Assembly: GCF_041262165.1 (NCBI RefSeq)
Contig: NZ_JBGCBY010000039.1
Location: forward strand, 1 to 64,000
Direction: 5' to 3'
From: Streptacidiphilus sp041262165
Lineage (GTDB): Bacteria; Actinomycetota; Actinomycetes; Streptomycetales; Streptomycetaceae
DNA: 64,000 nt
This document shows, piece by piece, positions 42,733 through 52,126 of the stretch. The first letter of the stretch is position 1. Each line of letters opens with the position of its first letter. Both the position numbers and the translations under genes were made by a program. The notes under the pieces were generated by a model. That model made no database searches. It was not told where the DNA came from and was given only the letters and a program-made list of their open reading frames with translations.

Positions 42733-45422
42733 CGGCCGTCTCCTGCTCTCAACTCGATGGTGATCTGCCGCCTGCCCTGAACGGCCGCCTCCACCAGAAC
42801 GGCCAGGGCCACCAGACCGGCGACGATCAGGGTCTGGCCGAGGATCGGCGGGGCGGTGAGCGACACGCCCGTCGGCACCGAGGCGCCCACCAGTGGTGAC
42901 AGGTCGACGGTGGGCCCGAGCAGCAGCACGGCCGCGGCTGCTGTGAGCCCGCCGCCCAGGGCCGCGGCCAGCGTCTGGGGCATGGCCTCGGCCAGGATCA
43001 GCCGAAGACCCTGGCGGGGCCGCAGGCCCATCGTGCGCAGCCTGGCCAGCAGCGCAGCGCGCTCGGGGCCGGCCCGCAGCAGTGCCAGCAGCACGGCCAG
43101 CACGGCGAAGCACCAGGTCGCGACGGTGCAGTCCCAGAACAGGCCGGTGGCTGTGGCCTGCAGGGGGTCGTCGGCGAGCGCGGCGAGGTGGGCGCTGCCG
43201 GCGTCGACCAGATAGTCGGAGGGAACGCTCGCGCGCAGGCGGGTCTCGCTGACGGAGCCCAGGCCCAACCAGCGGTTGGGGTGACCGGTCCCCGGCAGCC
43301 GCGCGCCGGCCGGCACCACGACGACGGACGCGGCCGGGGCGATGACAGCCGGAGTCCCGGCGACCACGCCGACGCCGGTGACCTGCAGTTCGGAGTTGTC
43401 GTCGAGGAGCAGCCGGAACGGCCGGTGCGGTCCGGCGCTGCTGGCGAGGTCCGCGCTGACGAGCGCGGGCACCTGGGCCGCCGCTCCTGTCGGACGGGTG
43501 GTCAGCAGTGCCGGGTCGAAGGATCCGCGGCCGATCGACCGGGCCAGTCGTGCGTAGTCCGCCGGATCCACCGCCACGACCGTGGCGTGCACCGGGGTAG
43601 CGCCTTCGGTCTGGACGGTGACGTCGTCCTGCTCCCAGAAGGGCGTGCCCAGGCTCAGGCCCGGCAGTGCGGCGAGGGCCCGGATGACGGACGGCGCCAG
43701 CGTGGTACCGGACGGGGCGGTCACCGAGGCGTCGCCGCCGACGGCGAGCCGGGCCGCCGTTCCCCGGGAGTCGGCCACCGTCCGCAGCGTCGCGGCGCCG
43801 AAGCCGGCGGTGGTCACGGCCAGCGTCAGCGCGAGCAACGGCAGCATCGAGGCGCGGCGCCGGTCGCCGGCACCGCTCGCGGCCCGCGTCAGGCCCAGGA
43901 AGCCGACGGCTCCGCTGCCCCTGGCCGCGGCTCGGGCCAGCGCGCCGACCACCAGCGGCTGGCATCGCGCCAGCACGACGGCCCCGACGGTGGCGAGCAG
44001 CAGTGGAGCCGCGATCAGCAGCGGATCCAGCCCGCTGACGCCGCGGCGACGCACCTCCAGCACGGCCGCCACCGCGGCGGCGAGCAGGACGAGTTCGGCG
44101 ACCAGGCGGCGCCCCCGGCGACGAGGCCCGGTCCGCAGGCCGAGTGCGTCCCTCGCCAGGGTGCGCACCGGCACGGCCAACAGGGCGAGAAGTGCCGCGC
44201 CGAGAGCAGCCAGCACCGCCGTGAGCCAGTTCGTCGTCGGCAGCAGCACCAGGGCTAGCGCGGTGGCGAGCGCGCCCGCAGGCAGTACGGTGCAGGCACC
44301 CTCGCCGAGCAGACGCAGCAGCAGATCCTTCCGGGAGCCGCCGCGGGCCAGCAGCAGGTGGAGCTCCGTGGCCCGTCTCTCGGCGGTCAGCCCGGCCGCC
44401 AGGCACAGCACCACGACCACGACCCCGGCCAATCCGGCCGGGCCGACGGCGGTGAGCGGCTGAATCGCGGCCTGCCGGGCGGCGACCTGGTCGAACAGGT
44501 CCAGGAGCCCGGAGCTGACGGACAGCTCCGGGCGGCCGGTGGCGTCCGTCGCGGCCTGCGCGCTCGGGCCGTTCAGCCAGGACGCGACGGCGCTGCGGCT
44601 GTCCGCGAGCCGGTTGTCGCGCAACCTGGCGCTGTCCACGGGCAGGCGCCAGAAGTCCTGCGCCTGCAGCCCGCTCCACGGGCCGATGGCGGCCACCGAG
44701 TCCTGGCCGACCAGCGCCGTGGCGCTCCAGAACGTCGGCGGCGGAGCACCGCCCGGGGCCTGTTCCCGACAGGCCCCGGTGGCGCAGGACAGGCCCGCCC
44801 AGAAGCGGTCCGTGGGGTCGTCAGCCGTGTACAGGCCCACCACCTGGACGCTCATCGCGGTGTCGGCGAGGGGAACCGAGTGGAGCACCTGGCCGAGTCG
44901 GACACCGAGGGTGCGGGCGGCGTCCCGAGCCAGGGCGATCTGCACGACCCCGCTCCCGGGAGGGGCGTCCGGCCAGCGGCCGCTCACCAGCCGCACGTGG
45001 TCGGTGACGTGGGCCAGGTAGAGCAGGTGGAGCTGAGGGTCGAGCCCGTCCGGCCGCGCCAGGCCCGGATCGGGGAGCTCACGCGGCACCCGGCCCTGTT
45101 CGCCGTAGGCGGCGTCACGCGCATCGAGTGGCAGGTCCGGGCCGAGCTGCTGCCGCAGCACGCTCAAGGCGTGGTCCAGGTCCTGGGCGCGCCCCGCGCT
45201 GTCCATCACCTGGGGTCTGGCATAGACCTGCAGCTGGGTCGCGGACGGATCGGCGCGCCGCAGGTACGCCTGCAGTCCCTGGTCGGCCGACCGGTCGAGT
45301 GCCCTGGGCAGGGCCGCCGCCAGGAAGACGGCGCCGAACGCCAGGACGACGGCGAGCAGGGACGCCAGCGGCGCGCTGCGTAGGCGGGTGCGCACCCACG
45401 GGGACCGGACGGGCGCGGTCAC
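42729..45422 (-). CDS. Large FtsX-type ABC permease
   Basis: 897 residues. One N-terminal transmembrane helix (LASLLAVVLAFGAVFLAAAL, about 17-36) precedes a large extracytoplasmic region with a Cys pair (GLSCATGACREQ) that could form a disulfide. Two FtsX-like three-helix blocks follow, near 350-480 and 770-890. It is a MacB-superfamily permease of the duplicated type; such systems move substrates or force at the membrane without a classic transport channel. GTG 45422 overlaps the stop of the upstream permease (GTGA), and its stop overlaps the ATPase start. The substrate is unknown. Confidence 0.9.
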   Translation of the reverse strand: MTAPVRSPWVRTRLRSAPLASLLAVVLAFGAVFLAAALPRALDRSADQGLQAYLRRADPSATQLQVYARPQVMDSAGRAQDLDHALSVLRQQLGPDLPLDARDAAYGEQGRVPRELPDPGLARPDGLDPQLHLLYLAHVTDHVRLVSGRWPDAPPGSGVVQIALARDAARTLGVRLGQVLHSVPLADTAMSVQVVGLYTADDPTDRFWAGLSCATGACREQAPGGAPPPTFWSATALVGQDSVAAIGPWSGLQAQDFWRLPVDSARLRDNRLADSRSAVASWLNGPSAQAATDATGRPELSVSSGLLDLFDQVAARQAAIQPLTAVGPAGLAGVVVVVLCLAAGLTAERRATELHLLLARGGSRKDLLLRLLGEGACTVLPAGALATALALVLLPTTNWLTAVLAALGAALLALLAVPVRTLARDALGLRTGPRRRGRRLVAELVLLAAAVAAVLEVRRRGVSGLDPLLIAAPLLLATVGAVVLARCQPLVVGALARAAARGSGAVGFLGLTRAASGAGDRRRASMLPLLALTLAVTTAGFGAATLRTVADSRGTAARLAVGGDASVTAPSGTTLAPSVIRALAALPGLSLGTPFWEQDDVTVQTEGATPVHATVVAVDPADYARLARSIGRGSFDPALLTTRPTGAAAQVPALVSADLASSAGPHRPFRLLLDDNSELQVTGVGVVAGTPAVIAPAASVVVVPAGARLPGTGHPNRWLGLGSVSETRLRASVPSDYLVDAGSAHLAALADDPLQATATGLFWDCTVATWCFAVLAVLLALLRAGPERAALLARLRTMGLRPRQGLRLILAEAMPQTLAAALGGGLTAAAAVLLLGPTVDLSPLVGASVPTGVSLTAPPILGQTLIVAGLVALAVLVEAAVQGRRQITIELRAGDGR

Positions 45423-48400
45423 AGCTCCTCCAGGGGACGCGGGCGGGCGGCCGCGCTCCGACGCCCGCTCAGGAAGGCGGTGAGCACCGGCACCACGGTG
45501 ATCGCGGCGATCAGTGCGAGCGTCCGGTCCAACGGCAGGGCGACCAGGACGGGCGGTACGGGCTGCTGGGCCGTGGGGGTCAGCACCACCAGCGGCACCA
45601 CCAGACGGACGATCAGGGCGCCGACGCCGAGGCCGACCGCGGTGCCGAGCACGATGAGCACAGCGGCTTCGGCGGCCGCGGTCCGGGCCAGCCGCCGTGG
45701 CGGGCAACCGAGGGCGAGCAGCACCGCGTGCTCGCGGGTGCGCTCCGACGCAGCCGCGGCCGTCGCGGCGGCGAAGCCGATCGCGGCCAGGACCGCCGCG
45801 AGCACCGCCAGCGCGAGCAGGGTGACCTGCGGCCCGGCGCTGAGCGGGTCGTCCGTCAGCTGCGCGGCGACCTCCTCCCGCAGTTGCAGGCTCTGCGTCC
45901 CCGGTCCGGCCCGCAGGGCCGCGGCGGCCTGGGCGGGCCCCTGGTCCTGCGGCGAGGAAGCGGGCAGCCACCACTCCGTGGGCTCCGGGGGGAGCGTACC
46001 GGTGACGGCCAACCGCCTGCTGAGCGCGCCGAGATCGACGATCAGGGCGGCGTTCCCGGCCGTCGGCATCGCGTTCAGCTCGGCGGTGATGCGCAGCGGG
46101 ACTGTGGTCGTGCCGAAGGGGAACGGCACGACGTCGCCCACCGTGGCTCCGACAGCGTCCAGGTAGCCGCGCGTCGCGAGGGCGGGCAGCGCCGGTGCCT
46201 GCTTCGCGTCCTGACCGGCCGTCCGAGCGGGGTCGGCGCCGACCGGGGTGAGCGTCGCGTCGACGGAGCTGCCGGCGGTGCTGTAGTCGACCGCCAGCAC
46301 GCCCGGACCGGGCTGCACGGTGAGTGCCGGATCCGGCGTGGTGGGCAGGTTGGGGTCCACGGCGTTGTAGGCCGACCAGGCCAGTCCGGCGGGCGCGGTG
46401 ACGGCCGTGGCGGGGCCGTCCTGGGTCTGCGCGGTCGCGACCCGGCGCACCGTCAGCTCACCGGAGAACGTGACCCCGGGCTGCAACGCCAGCTGGACTT
46501 CGACACCGGCCAGGGTGAGCGGCCAGGCGATGCTGCCGAACGGGGCGCCGGCCGACGTGGTCAGGTCCACCGACAGCGTCGCGTTCCCGTCCAGCGGTGG
46601 GCCGGTCAGCTGCACGATGTGGACGGCGCCGAAGCGGTCGCGCAGCTGCACCAGGAGCTGGGGGCTCGACTGCCGGCTCTCGGTCGCCGTGGTGCCGGCC
46701 GACTGCCCCGCGCCGGTGAACACCTGCAGCCGGGCGCTCAGGTCGAGGTCGAGCCGCGCCGGGCGACCTGGCAGCGGGATGCCGGCCGCCGCCCCGCGCG
46801 GACCGGGCTGGGCGAGCGGTGCGAACAGCTGGTGCACGCTGCGCCCGTCGAGCAGGTCGGGTCGGATCGACAGCTGCGCCGCCACCGCGGCGGCGTCGAC
46901 GGCGAGCAGCTGAGTGTCGCCCCCGTTCGGCAGCGCCACCTGGGTACGCGCCACCGGGATGATCGGGTCCCCGCCCGGGAGCGCGCCGTACCGGCCGCCC
47001 TGGCCCAGCGGCGGCAGGGCGGAATCCGAGATCCGCAGGCCGTCGGCGGTGGCGAAGGAGGCCTGGTCGGACTGCGAGGCCGACCAGGAGGTGTGCTCAC
47101 CGAGCGCCAGCACGCCGGTGGCGACGGCGAGCACCAGCAGCAGCGTCGGTCCGGTGGTGCGCCCGGGGCGTCGGGCCAGCTGCCAGCCGACCAGTGCCGC
47201 CGACAGGCCGCGGCCCCGGGCCGCGAGCAGCCCGCCGAGGCGCGCCGCGTAGGGGAGGAGGCGCAGCACCAGGACGGTGCCGGCGCACAGGGCCAGGGTG
47301 GGGGCCGCGACCGCGACCGGGTCGACCCCCAGGCCCGCGCCCGCATCCGCGCCGTAGTGCTGGAGCTCCTGGTAGGCGAGGACGGCCAGGGCGATCAGCG
47401 CCAGGTCGGCGCCGGACCGCGCTGCCCCGCTCACCAGCGCCTGCCGCTGTCCGGCCCGCTGCCGCAGGCCCGCGGCCGCGCCGCGCAGCAGCGTCGGCGC
47501 CGCGGTGAGCGCGACACAGGCGAGTGCGCACAGGGCGGCCACCAGCCACGACCGCCAGGACAGCGAGGTGTCCACCGGCAGGTGCGCGAGCGGCCCGTAG
47601 CTCCTGCCCAGCAGCCGCAGCAGCAGCGGGGTCAGCAGTGGCGCGAGCACGGCCGCGGGCAGGGCGAGCAGCAGCGCCTGGCCGGCCGTGAGCAGCCCCA
47701 GGCGCCGCCGGGTCGCACCGCGGGCGGTCAGGAAGGCATCCTCGGGGGCCTGCCGGGTGTTGATCAGCTGGACCACCAGCAGCAGCGCCACTACGGCCAG
47801 GAGGGCGAGTTGGAGCGAACCGATCAGCTCGTCGGACCAGGACGCCTGCGCACCGGCGCGCACATCGTCCAGCTCCGCCCCGAGCTCCGTCTGCGCCGAG
47901 AGGCCGGAGCTGCGCTGCAGGTCGGCGGTCGCCGGGTCGAGGCGGCTGCGCAGCGCGTCGGCATCGGCGAGCCGGGCCGTCGACAGGTCAGGGCTGAGCA
48001 GCCAGCTGCGCCCGTCCTGGGGCAGGGCTCCGGAGGTGAAGACGGTATCGTCCACCAGCATCGGGCCATAGCTCAGGAAACCGGCGAGCTGCACCTCGCG
48101 ACCGCCGAACGGGTCGAGTTGCCAGTACGGCGCGGACGGATCGTCGGCGCGGTAGACACCGGTGACGGTGACGGTGAGCGGCCCTCCGCCGTACCGGTCA
48201 GCGAGGCGGACCTGGGCCGGCACCGCGTTCGCGGCCAGCCGCAGCCGGGTCAACTCGGCCCGCGGGACCGCCACTTCGATCGCCGATCGAGGCCCGCTCG
48301 CGGGCGCCGGCCAGTGGCCGGAGAGCAACTGGACATGGTCGCGGCCCAGCGCGGCGAGCTTGGTGAGATCCGGATCGGTGCCGCCGGTGCCGGACACCCC

Positions 48401-48712
48401 GGGAAGCCCGTACGGGCGGCTGCGCGAGAGTGCGTCGACAGAGACCGGGAAGCGTCCGAACAGCGTCCGCGCGAAGGCCGCGACGGCCACGTTCTCGCCG
48501 GCGCGTCGGTCGGCGCCCTGGTCGCCGGAGAGCAGGACGGTGGTGCGGTCGTTGCCCGACCCCTGGAGAGCGCGGCTCACTCCCGCGTCGCCGACGGACT
48601 GGCCGAAGGCCTGCAGGCAGGTCAGCACGTTCGTGGTGATCAGCACCGTCAGCACCAGCGCGACCGTGAGTTGCAGGCGGCCGCGCGCCCGGCGCAACAC
48701 GAAGCCGAACAT
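45419..48712 (-). CDS. Very large FtsX-type ABC permease
   Basis: 1097 residues, first gene of the three-gene coupled operon. Helix 1 (LTVALVLTVLITTNVLTCLQ, about 15-34) is followed by a large outer domain and a central multi-helix block near 335-560. A second outer domain comes next, then a C-terminal FtsX triple block near 935-1085 with AVLLALGCPPRRLARTAAAE, the usual cytosolic coupling loop. ATG 48712 has GGGGGGAG at 5 bases. It and the next permease probably form a heterodimer. The 170-bp gap to the divergent LolD-type ATPase should hold both promoters; no clear operator was seen. Confidence 0.9.
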   Translation of the reverse strand: MFGFVLRRARGRLQLTVALVLTVLITTNVLTCLQAFGQSVGDAGVSRALQGSGNDRTTVLLSGDQGADRRAGENVAVAAFARTLFGRFPVSVDALSRSRPYGLPGVSGTGGTDPDLTKLAALGRDHVQLLSGHWPAPASGPRSAIEVAVPRAELTRLRLAANAVPAQVRLADRYGGGPLTVTVTGVYRADDPSAPYWQLDPFGGREVQLAGFLSYGPMLVDDTVFTSGALPQDGRSWLLSPDLSTARLADADALRSRLDPATADLQRSSGLSAQTELGAELDDVRAGAQASWSDELIGSLQLALLAVVALLLVVQLINTRQAPEDAFLTARGATRRRLGLLTAGQALLLALPAAVLAPLLTPLLLRLLGRSYGPLAHLPVDTSLSWRSWLVAALCALACVALTAAPTLLRGAAAGLRQRAGQRQALVSGAARSGADLALIALAVLAYQELQHYGADAGAGLGVDPVAVAAPTLALCAGTVLVLRLLPYAARLGGLLAARGRGLSAALVGWQLARRPGRTTGPTLLLVLAVATGVLALGEHTSWSASQSDQASFATADGLRISDSALPPLGQGGRYGALPGGDPIIPVARTQVALPNGGDTQLLAVDAAAVAAQLSIRPDLLDGRSVHQLFAPLAQPGPRGAAAGIPLPGRPARLDLDLSARLQVFTGAGQSAGTTATESRQSSPQLLVQLRDRFGAVHIVQLTGPPLDGNATLSVDLTTSAGAPFGSIAWPLTLAGVEVQLALQPGVTFSGELTVRRVATAQTQDGPATAVTAPAGLAWSAYNAVDPNLPTTPDPALTVQPGPGVLAVDYSTAGSSVDATLTPVGADPARTAGQDAKQAPALPALATRGYLDAVGATVGDVVPFPFGTTTVPLRITAELNAMPTAGNAALIVDLGALSRRLAVTGTLPPEPTEWWLPASSPQDQGPAQAAAALRAGPGTQSLQLREEVAAQLTDDPLSAGPQVTLLALAVLAAVLAAIGFAAATAAAASERTREHAVLLALGCPPRRLARTAAAEAAVLIVLGTAVGLGVGALIVRLVVPLVVLTPTAQQPVPPVLVALPLDRTLALIAAITVVPVLTAFLSGRRSAAARPRPLEEL

Positions 48713-48882
48713 CCCGCTCCCCCCGGTGTATGCGCAGTCACGCCTCGGTGGTGCCCTCCCGCGGCACAGCGGCTGATCTTGGCAGAGGTGGGTCCGTCTA
48801 CGGAAGAGGGGGCTTGCGCGAACCGGGCAACCGGTGTGCAAATGTGAGCACTGACAGGGGTGGCACTTGTGGAGGTGGTCGA

Positions 48883-49563
48883 GTGGCAGGGCAAGCGGCA
48901 GTCGTGGTGGAGGATCTGCGCCGCAGCTTCGGCAGCGGGACGCGGACCGTGCATGCGCTGCGTGGTGTCTCGTTCTCGGCCCGCAGCGGCGAACTCACCG
49001 CGCTCAAGGGCCGTTCCGGGTCGGGCAAGACGACCCTGCTGAACCTGGTCGGCGGGCTGGACACCCCGACCTCGGGCCGGGTCGAGCTGGACGGTACCGA
49101 CCTCGCGACCCTGGACGAGGACGGCCGGCTCGCCCTGCGCCGGGACCGGATCGGCTTCGTGTTCCAGTCCTTCGGCCTGATCCCGGTGCTGTCCGCGGCG
49201 GAGAACGTCGGGGTGCCGATGCGCCTGCGGCGACTGCCGGCGAAGCAGCGCGAGGAGCGCGCCCGGCTGCTGCTCTCCCTGGTCGGACTGGCGGACCACG
49301 CCGACCAGCGACCCGGGGAGCTCTCCGGCGGCCAGCAGCAACGCGTCGCCATCGCACGGGCGTTGGCCAACGAACCGAGCCTGGTCATCGCGGACGAGCC
49401 GACCGGACAACTGGATTCGGAGACCGGCCGACAGGTGATGGAGCTGCTGCGAGCGGTCGTCCGCAGCGAGGGCGTCACCGTCGTGGTGGCCACGCACGAC
49501 CCCAACCTGATGGAACTCGCGGACCGCGTGGTGGAGTTGCGCGACGGGCGGCTCGTCGACTGA
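48883..49563 (+). CDS. LolD/MacB-type ABC ATPase
   Basis: 226 residues, the standard size for this subfamily. Walker A is LKGRSGSGKTTLL near 38-50, the Q loop is GFVFQSFGLIP, the signature LSGGQQQRVAIARAL, Walker B LVIADEPTGQLDSETG, and the switch VATHDPNL. GTG 48883 has GGAGGTG at 6 bases. It is divergent from the large permeases. It may be a second, alternative ATPase for them, since the operon already encodes one with an AbrB-like tail; that arrangement is noteworthy. Confidence 0.92.
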   Translation: MAGQAAVVVEDLRRSFGSGTRTVHALRGVSFSARSGELTALKGRSGSGKTTLLNLVGGLDTPTSGRVELDGTDLATLDEDGRLALRRDRIGFVFQSFGLIPVLSAAENVGVPMRLRRLPAKQREERARLLLSLVGLADHADQRPGELSGGQQQRVAIARALANEPSLVIADEPTGQLDSETGRQVMELLRAVVRSEGVTVVVATHDPNLMELADRVVELRDGRLVD

Positions 49564-49679
49564 CGAGCGCGCCGACCGCATGAGGGGTCGGGGGTTCACG
49601 CGGTGCCGCTCGGCGCCTGGGAGCGTCGCAGCGGTGTTGGGGTGGACGTGCCACGGCGCCGGGAGCGGGCACGACCTTC

Positions 49680-49928
49680 TTACAGTGTGATCGAGAAGAC
49701 CCACAGGTGCCGGTCGGGTTCGGGGATGATCACGTAGTAGACGATCGCGGCCGGGGTGCTGATGACCCGGACCGAGTCGTCCAGTTCGTACTTGTCGGCC
49801 TGCGGCCACGAGTACGGGTCGGCGCAGGCCCGTAGGACTGCCTGGTGCAGGATCTCGCGCTGATCGGGTTCCAGTGTGGTTCGGATGGTCGTTCCGACGT
49901 TGGGTGCGAACCGTGCGGGGACGGGCAT
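49680..49928 (-). CDS. RelE/ParE-like toxin of a type II toxin-antitoxin pair
   Basis: 82 residues: VGTTIRTTLEPDQREILHQA forms helices, then YELDDSVRVISTPAAIVYYV and HLWVFSITL form the C-terminal beta sheet expected of RelE-fold mRNA interferases or gyrase poisons. The ATG is embedded in the stop of the antitoxin gene (TGATG), so translation is coupled. The match to RelE is by pattern, not by strong motif, and the active residues cannot be assigned. The gene order (antitoxin first) and small size support the call. Confidence 0.65.
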   Translation of the reverse strand: MPVPARFAPNVGTTIRTTLEPDQREILHQAVLRACADPYSWPQADKYELDDSVRVISTPAAIVYYVIIPEPDRHLWVFSITL

Positions 49929-50182
49929 CAGCCGAAGACCTCGCCCATGTTCATCGCCCCGGCCTCGGAACGCCCGGCGTTGTTCCAGCGCTGGTACTCG
50001 GCGGCGGCGAAGGCCAGCGCTCGGGCCTCGCGGGCCTCCGGGCTTCCGGTGCGCGCCGCCCTGTCGGCGGCGGCGAGTCGTCCCACATAGTCCGCGAGCG
50101 TCAGGCCCGCCTCGCCGGCGGTCTCCCGCAGGTACGAGGCCAGCTCTTCCTCTATCCGCACGTTCAATTGCGTCGTTGCCAT
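49928..50182 (-). CDS. Ribbon-helix-helix antitoxin
   Basis: 84 residues. TTQLNVRIEEELASYLRETA followed by GLTLADYVGRLAAADRAA is a ribbon-helix-helix DNA-binding domain (beta strand TQLNVRI, then two helices). The Ala-rich C-terminal part would bind the toxin. It overlaps the toxin start by one base. Two GCTAGC palindromes lie 9-25 bp upstream of its ATG, well placed for autorepression. Confidence 0.75.
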   Translation of the reverse strand: MATTQLNVRIEEELASYLRETAGEAGLTLADYVGRLAAADRAARTGSPEAREARALAFAAAEYQRWNNAGRSEAGAMNMGEVFG

Positions 50183-50190
50183 AGCCCAAA

Positions 50191-50207
50191 GCTAGCAACC
50201 CGCTAGC
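50191..50207. promoter_or_regulatory. Toxin-antitoxin autoregulatory site
   Basis: GCTAGC-AACCC-GCTAGC: two identical 6-bp palindromes with centres 11 bp apart, one helical turn, directly upstream of the antitoxin ATG. This spacing suits two ribbon-helix-helix dimers. Confidence 0.6.
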
Positions 50208-50745
50208 AAGAGCGGAAGGGTCGTTGGCCACCAGATTGCGCGGGCACATTCGCGTGAGCAGTATCTGATGCCGGTTGTGCGGTGCAGTCCGTATGCGGAG
50301 CGGCCGCCTTGGCGGACGAACTGGCGTCGCCGAAGCAGGGGCAAGGGAGAGCTACCACCAGTTGACGGTCCCGTTGCCGTGCAGCGTGGGTGGCGAGGTG
50401 GTTCCAGGGCGTTTACATCGGCCCCGCGTATGTTGACGGCGTCGTCGGCCCGACTACCTGGGGACATCTGCGCCGTCACTGATCAACGTTGAATGAGTCA
50501 GCGTCGAATGAGCGTCCAGGCCGGCGGTGCTGTCGGCTCCAGGTGCATGGCCATGAGTGGTACCGACGAGCCTCGCACGTAGGCGCGTTCCACAGCTCAG
50601 CGGCACTTTGGTTGCTCCGGCTCGTGGCCGTTGACTCTCAGGTCACGGCCATTGGGGTTGCCCCGAGCCCGTCCGGCAACCTCACATACCCGTCTGCGAA
50701 ATGCTGTGGCCGCACCTCCAATCACCCCTTCAGAGAGGAATATTC
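50208..50745. other. Stretch without a recognised gene
   Basis: About 540 bases. A minus-strand open frame of 95 codons exists at 50192-50479 but its composition and stop pattern do not convince me. Upstream of 50746 lies the AGAGAGGAA ribosome site of the DUF2690 gene. No hairpin or IS end was found. Confidence 0.35.
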
Positions 50746-51180
50746 ATGCGACCCCTGATCCGGCGACTCGCATCCGTCGCTACCACCGTGACCCTGGCCG
50801 TACCCGGCGCCGTCGCCCTGGCGTCCCCCAGCCTCTCCGGCGACCAGCTGCTACGCCGGCAGCTGCACCGGCCTGAACCCCGCCACGACGATCTGTGAGA
50901 ACGACGCCCGCACCGTGAGGACCGGGGTAGTCGGTCTCACCGGCATCCAGCTGCGCTACAGCCCCACCTGCCGAGCGGCTTGGGCGCGGGTGACCAACGG
51001 GCACTCCGGCGACGAGATCACGATCAAGAACTCCAAGGGCAACTACTATGCTGCGTGGGTCCCCTCGGGCGGGGGGGACGACGTACACACGCATGATGAA
51101 CGACGCCGGCATCACCTCGTGGGCCTGCGACTACCGTCGGTGACGGTAGCGGCCAGGGCGAGTGCACCAACGCCTACTGA
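50746..51180 (+). pseudogene. Secreted DUF2690 protein, frameshifted
   Basis: ATG 50746, with AGAGAGGAA upstream, starts a signal peptide (MRPLIRRLASVATTVTLAVP). After a shift near 50845 the DUF2690 domain reads CYAGSCTGLNPATTICENDA, then RYSPTCRAAWARVTNG and KGNYYAAWVPSGGG. A second shift in the run of seven G near 51070 leads to TRMMNDAGITSWACDY, and a third near 51137 to GQGECTNAY and the natural stop. With three single-base shifts the protein would be whole, so sequencing error at homopolymers is a real alternative to decay. Confidence 0.75.
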
Positions 51181-51189
51181 ACATCCCAG

Positions 51190-51370
51190 CGCCGACCTCC
51201 ACTACCGAGACCTCGAACGTGCCGACACCCAACGTGTCCGGACCAAGTGACAGGTCGCCGACCTCGCGCAGGATCCGCTCCACCTCGGCCGGATCGCCCG
51301 CGACCGCCTGCGCCCACGCCCGCCGGTGAGTCGGACTGCCGACGACCCGGCAGGTCAGGGCGGGAGCGCC
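51190..51370 (-). pseudogene. Unrecognised coding fragment
   Basis: The minus strand reads HRRAWAQAVAGDPAEVERIL, then REVGDLSLGPDTLGVGTFEV and SVV. Composition is that of a real actinobacterial protein, but there is no plausible start or family. It may be the remains of a gene downstream of the two-component system or of a mobile element. Confidence 0.35.
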
Positions 51371-51410
51371 GCGGACAGGGGCAAGGGGAGCCTGGCGCTG
51401 GCGGGGGGGT

Positions 51411-52103
51411 TCAGCCTGGCTCGGGGAGAGGAGCTGCCTGGTGTCGTCTTGGGGTGATCAGGCCGGTTTCGTAGGCGAGGACGACGGCTTGGGCGCGGCT
51501 GGAGAGGGCGAGTTTGTTCATGGTTCGGTTGAGGTGGGTTTTGATAGTGGCGGTGCTGAGGACGAGGTGTTCGGCGATCTCGGCGTTGGACAGGCCGGTG
51601 GCGACCAGGCGCAGGACCTCGCATTCGCGGGTGGTCAGGATGTCCATCTCGGGCGGGGGAGCGGTGGCTGGTTCGGGGCGCGGGGTGTAGGCCTCGATCA
51701 GGCGGCGGGTGATGGTGGGGGCGAAGAGCATGTCGCCGGACGCGACCGTGTCGATGGCGGCGAGCAGTCGTTGGGGTGGGGTGTCTTTGAGGAGGAAGCC
51801 GCATGCGCCGGCGCGCAGGGCGGTGTAGACGTACTGATCGAGGTCGAAGGTGGTGAGGATCAGGATGCGGGGAGGCGGGTCGGCGGCGGCGGCCAGGATG
51901 CGCTGAGTGGCGGTGATCCCGTCGGTGCCGGGCATTCGGATGTCCATCAGGATCACCTCGGGCCTGGCGGTCGCAGCCATGCGGACGGCTTCCTCGCCGT
52001 CGGAGGCTTCGCCGATGACCTGGAGGCCCGGGGCCGCGCGCAGCAGCGCGACCAGGCCGGCGCGGATCAGGATCTGGTCGTCTACGACGAGCACGCTGGG
52101 CAT
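51411..52103 (-). CDS. NarL/FixJ-type response regulator
   Basis: 230 residues. The receiver domain has the phosphoacceptor Asp54 in VILMDIRMPGTDG, the acidic pocket VVDDQ (8-9) and Lys in GFLLKDTP. A LuxR HTH follows: LTTRECEVLRLVATGLSNAE, then VLSTATIKTHLNRTMNKLAL near 160-205. It lies 23 bases downstream of the histidine kinase stop and is certainly its partner. The target genes are unknown; the secreted lectin gene divergent from the kinase is a candidate. Confidence 0.95.
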   Translation of the reverse strand: MPSVLVVDDQILIRAGLVALLRAAPGLQVIGEASDGEEAVRMAATARPEVILMDIRMPGTDGITATQRILAAAADPPPRILILTTFDLDQYVYTALRAGACGFLLKDTPPQRLLAAIDTVASGDMLFAPTITRRLIEAYTPRPEPATAPPPEMDILTTRECEVLRLVATGLSNAEIAEHLVLSTATIKTHLNRTMNKLALSSRAQAVVLAYETGLITPRRHQAAPLPEPG

Positions 52104-52126
52104 CCCCCGGCTGTCCTTCCTGACGG

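Noticed and set aside
41785..44679. The ATPase frame extended upstream to about 960 codons
   Set aside because: Upstream of TTG 42732 the translation is low-complexity and runs through the permease in another frame. The TTGA overlap and Walker A position fix the start.
45128..48847. A plus-strand open frame of about 1240 codons opposite the large permease
   Set aside because: Its translation is Arg/Gly/Gln-rich without domains, as expected from the antisense of a GC-rich gene. The minus strand encodes a clear FtsX permease with membrane helices.
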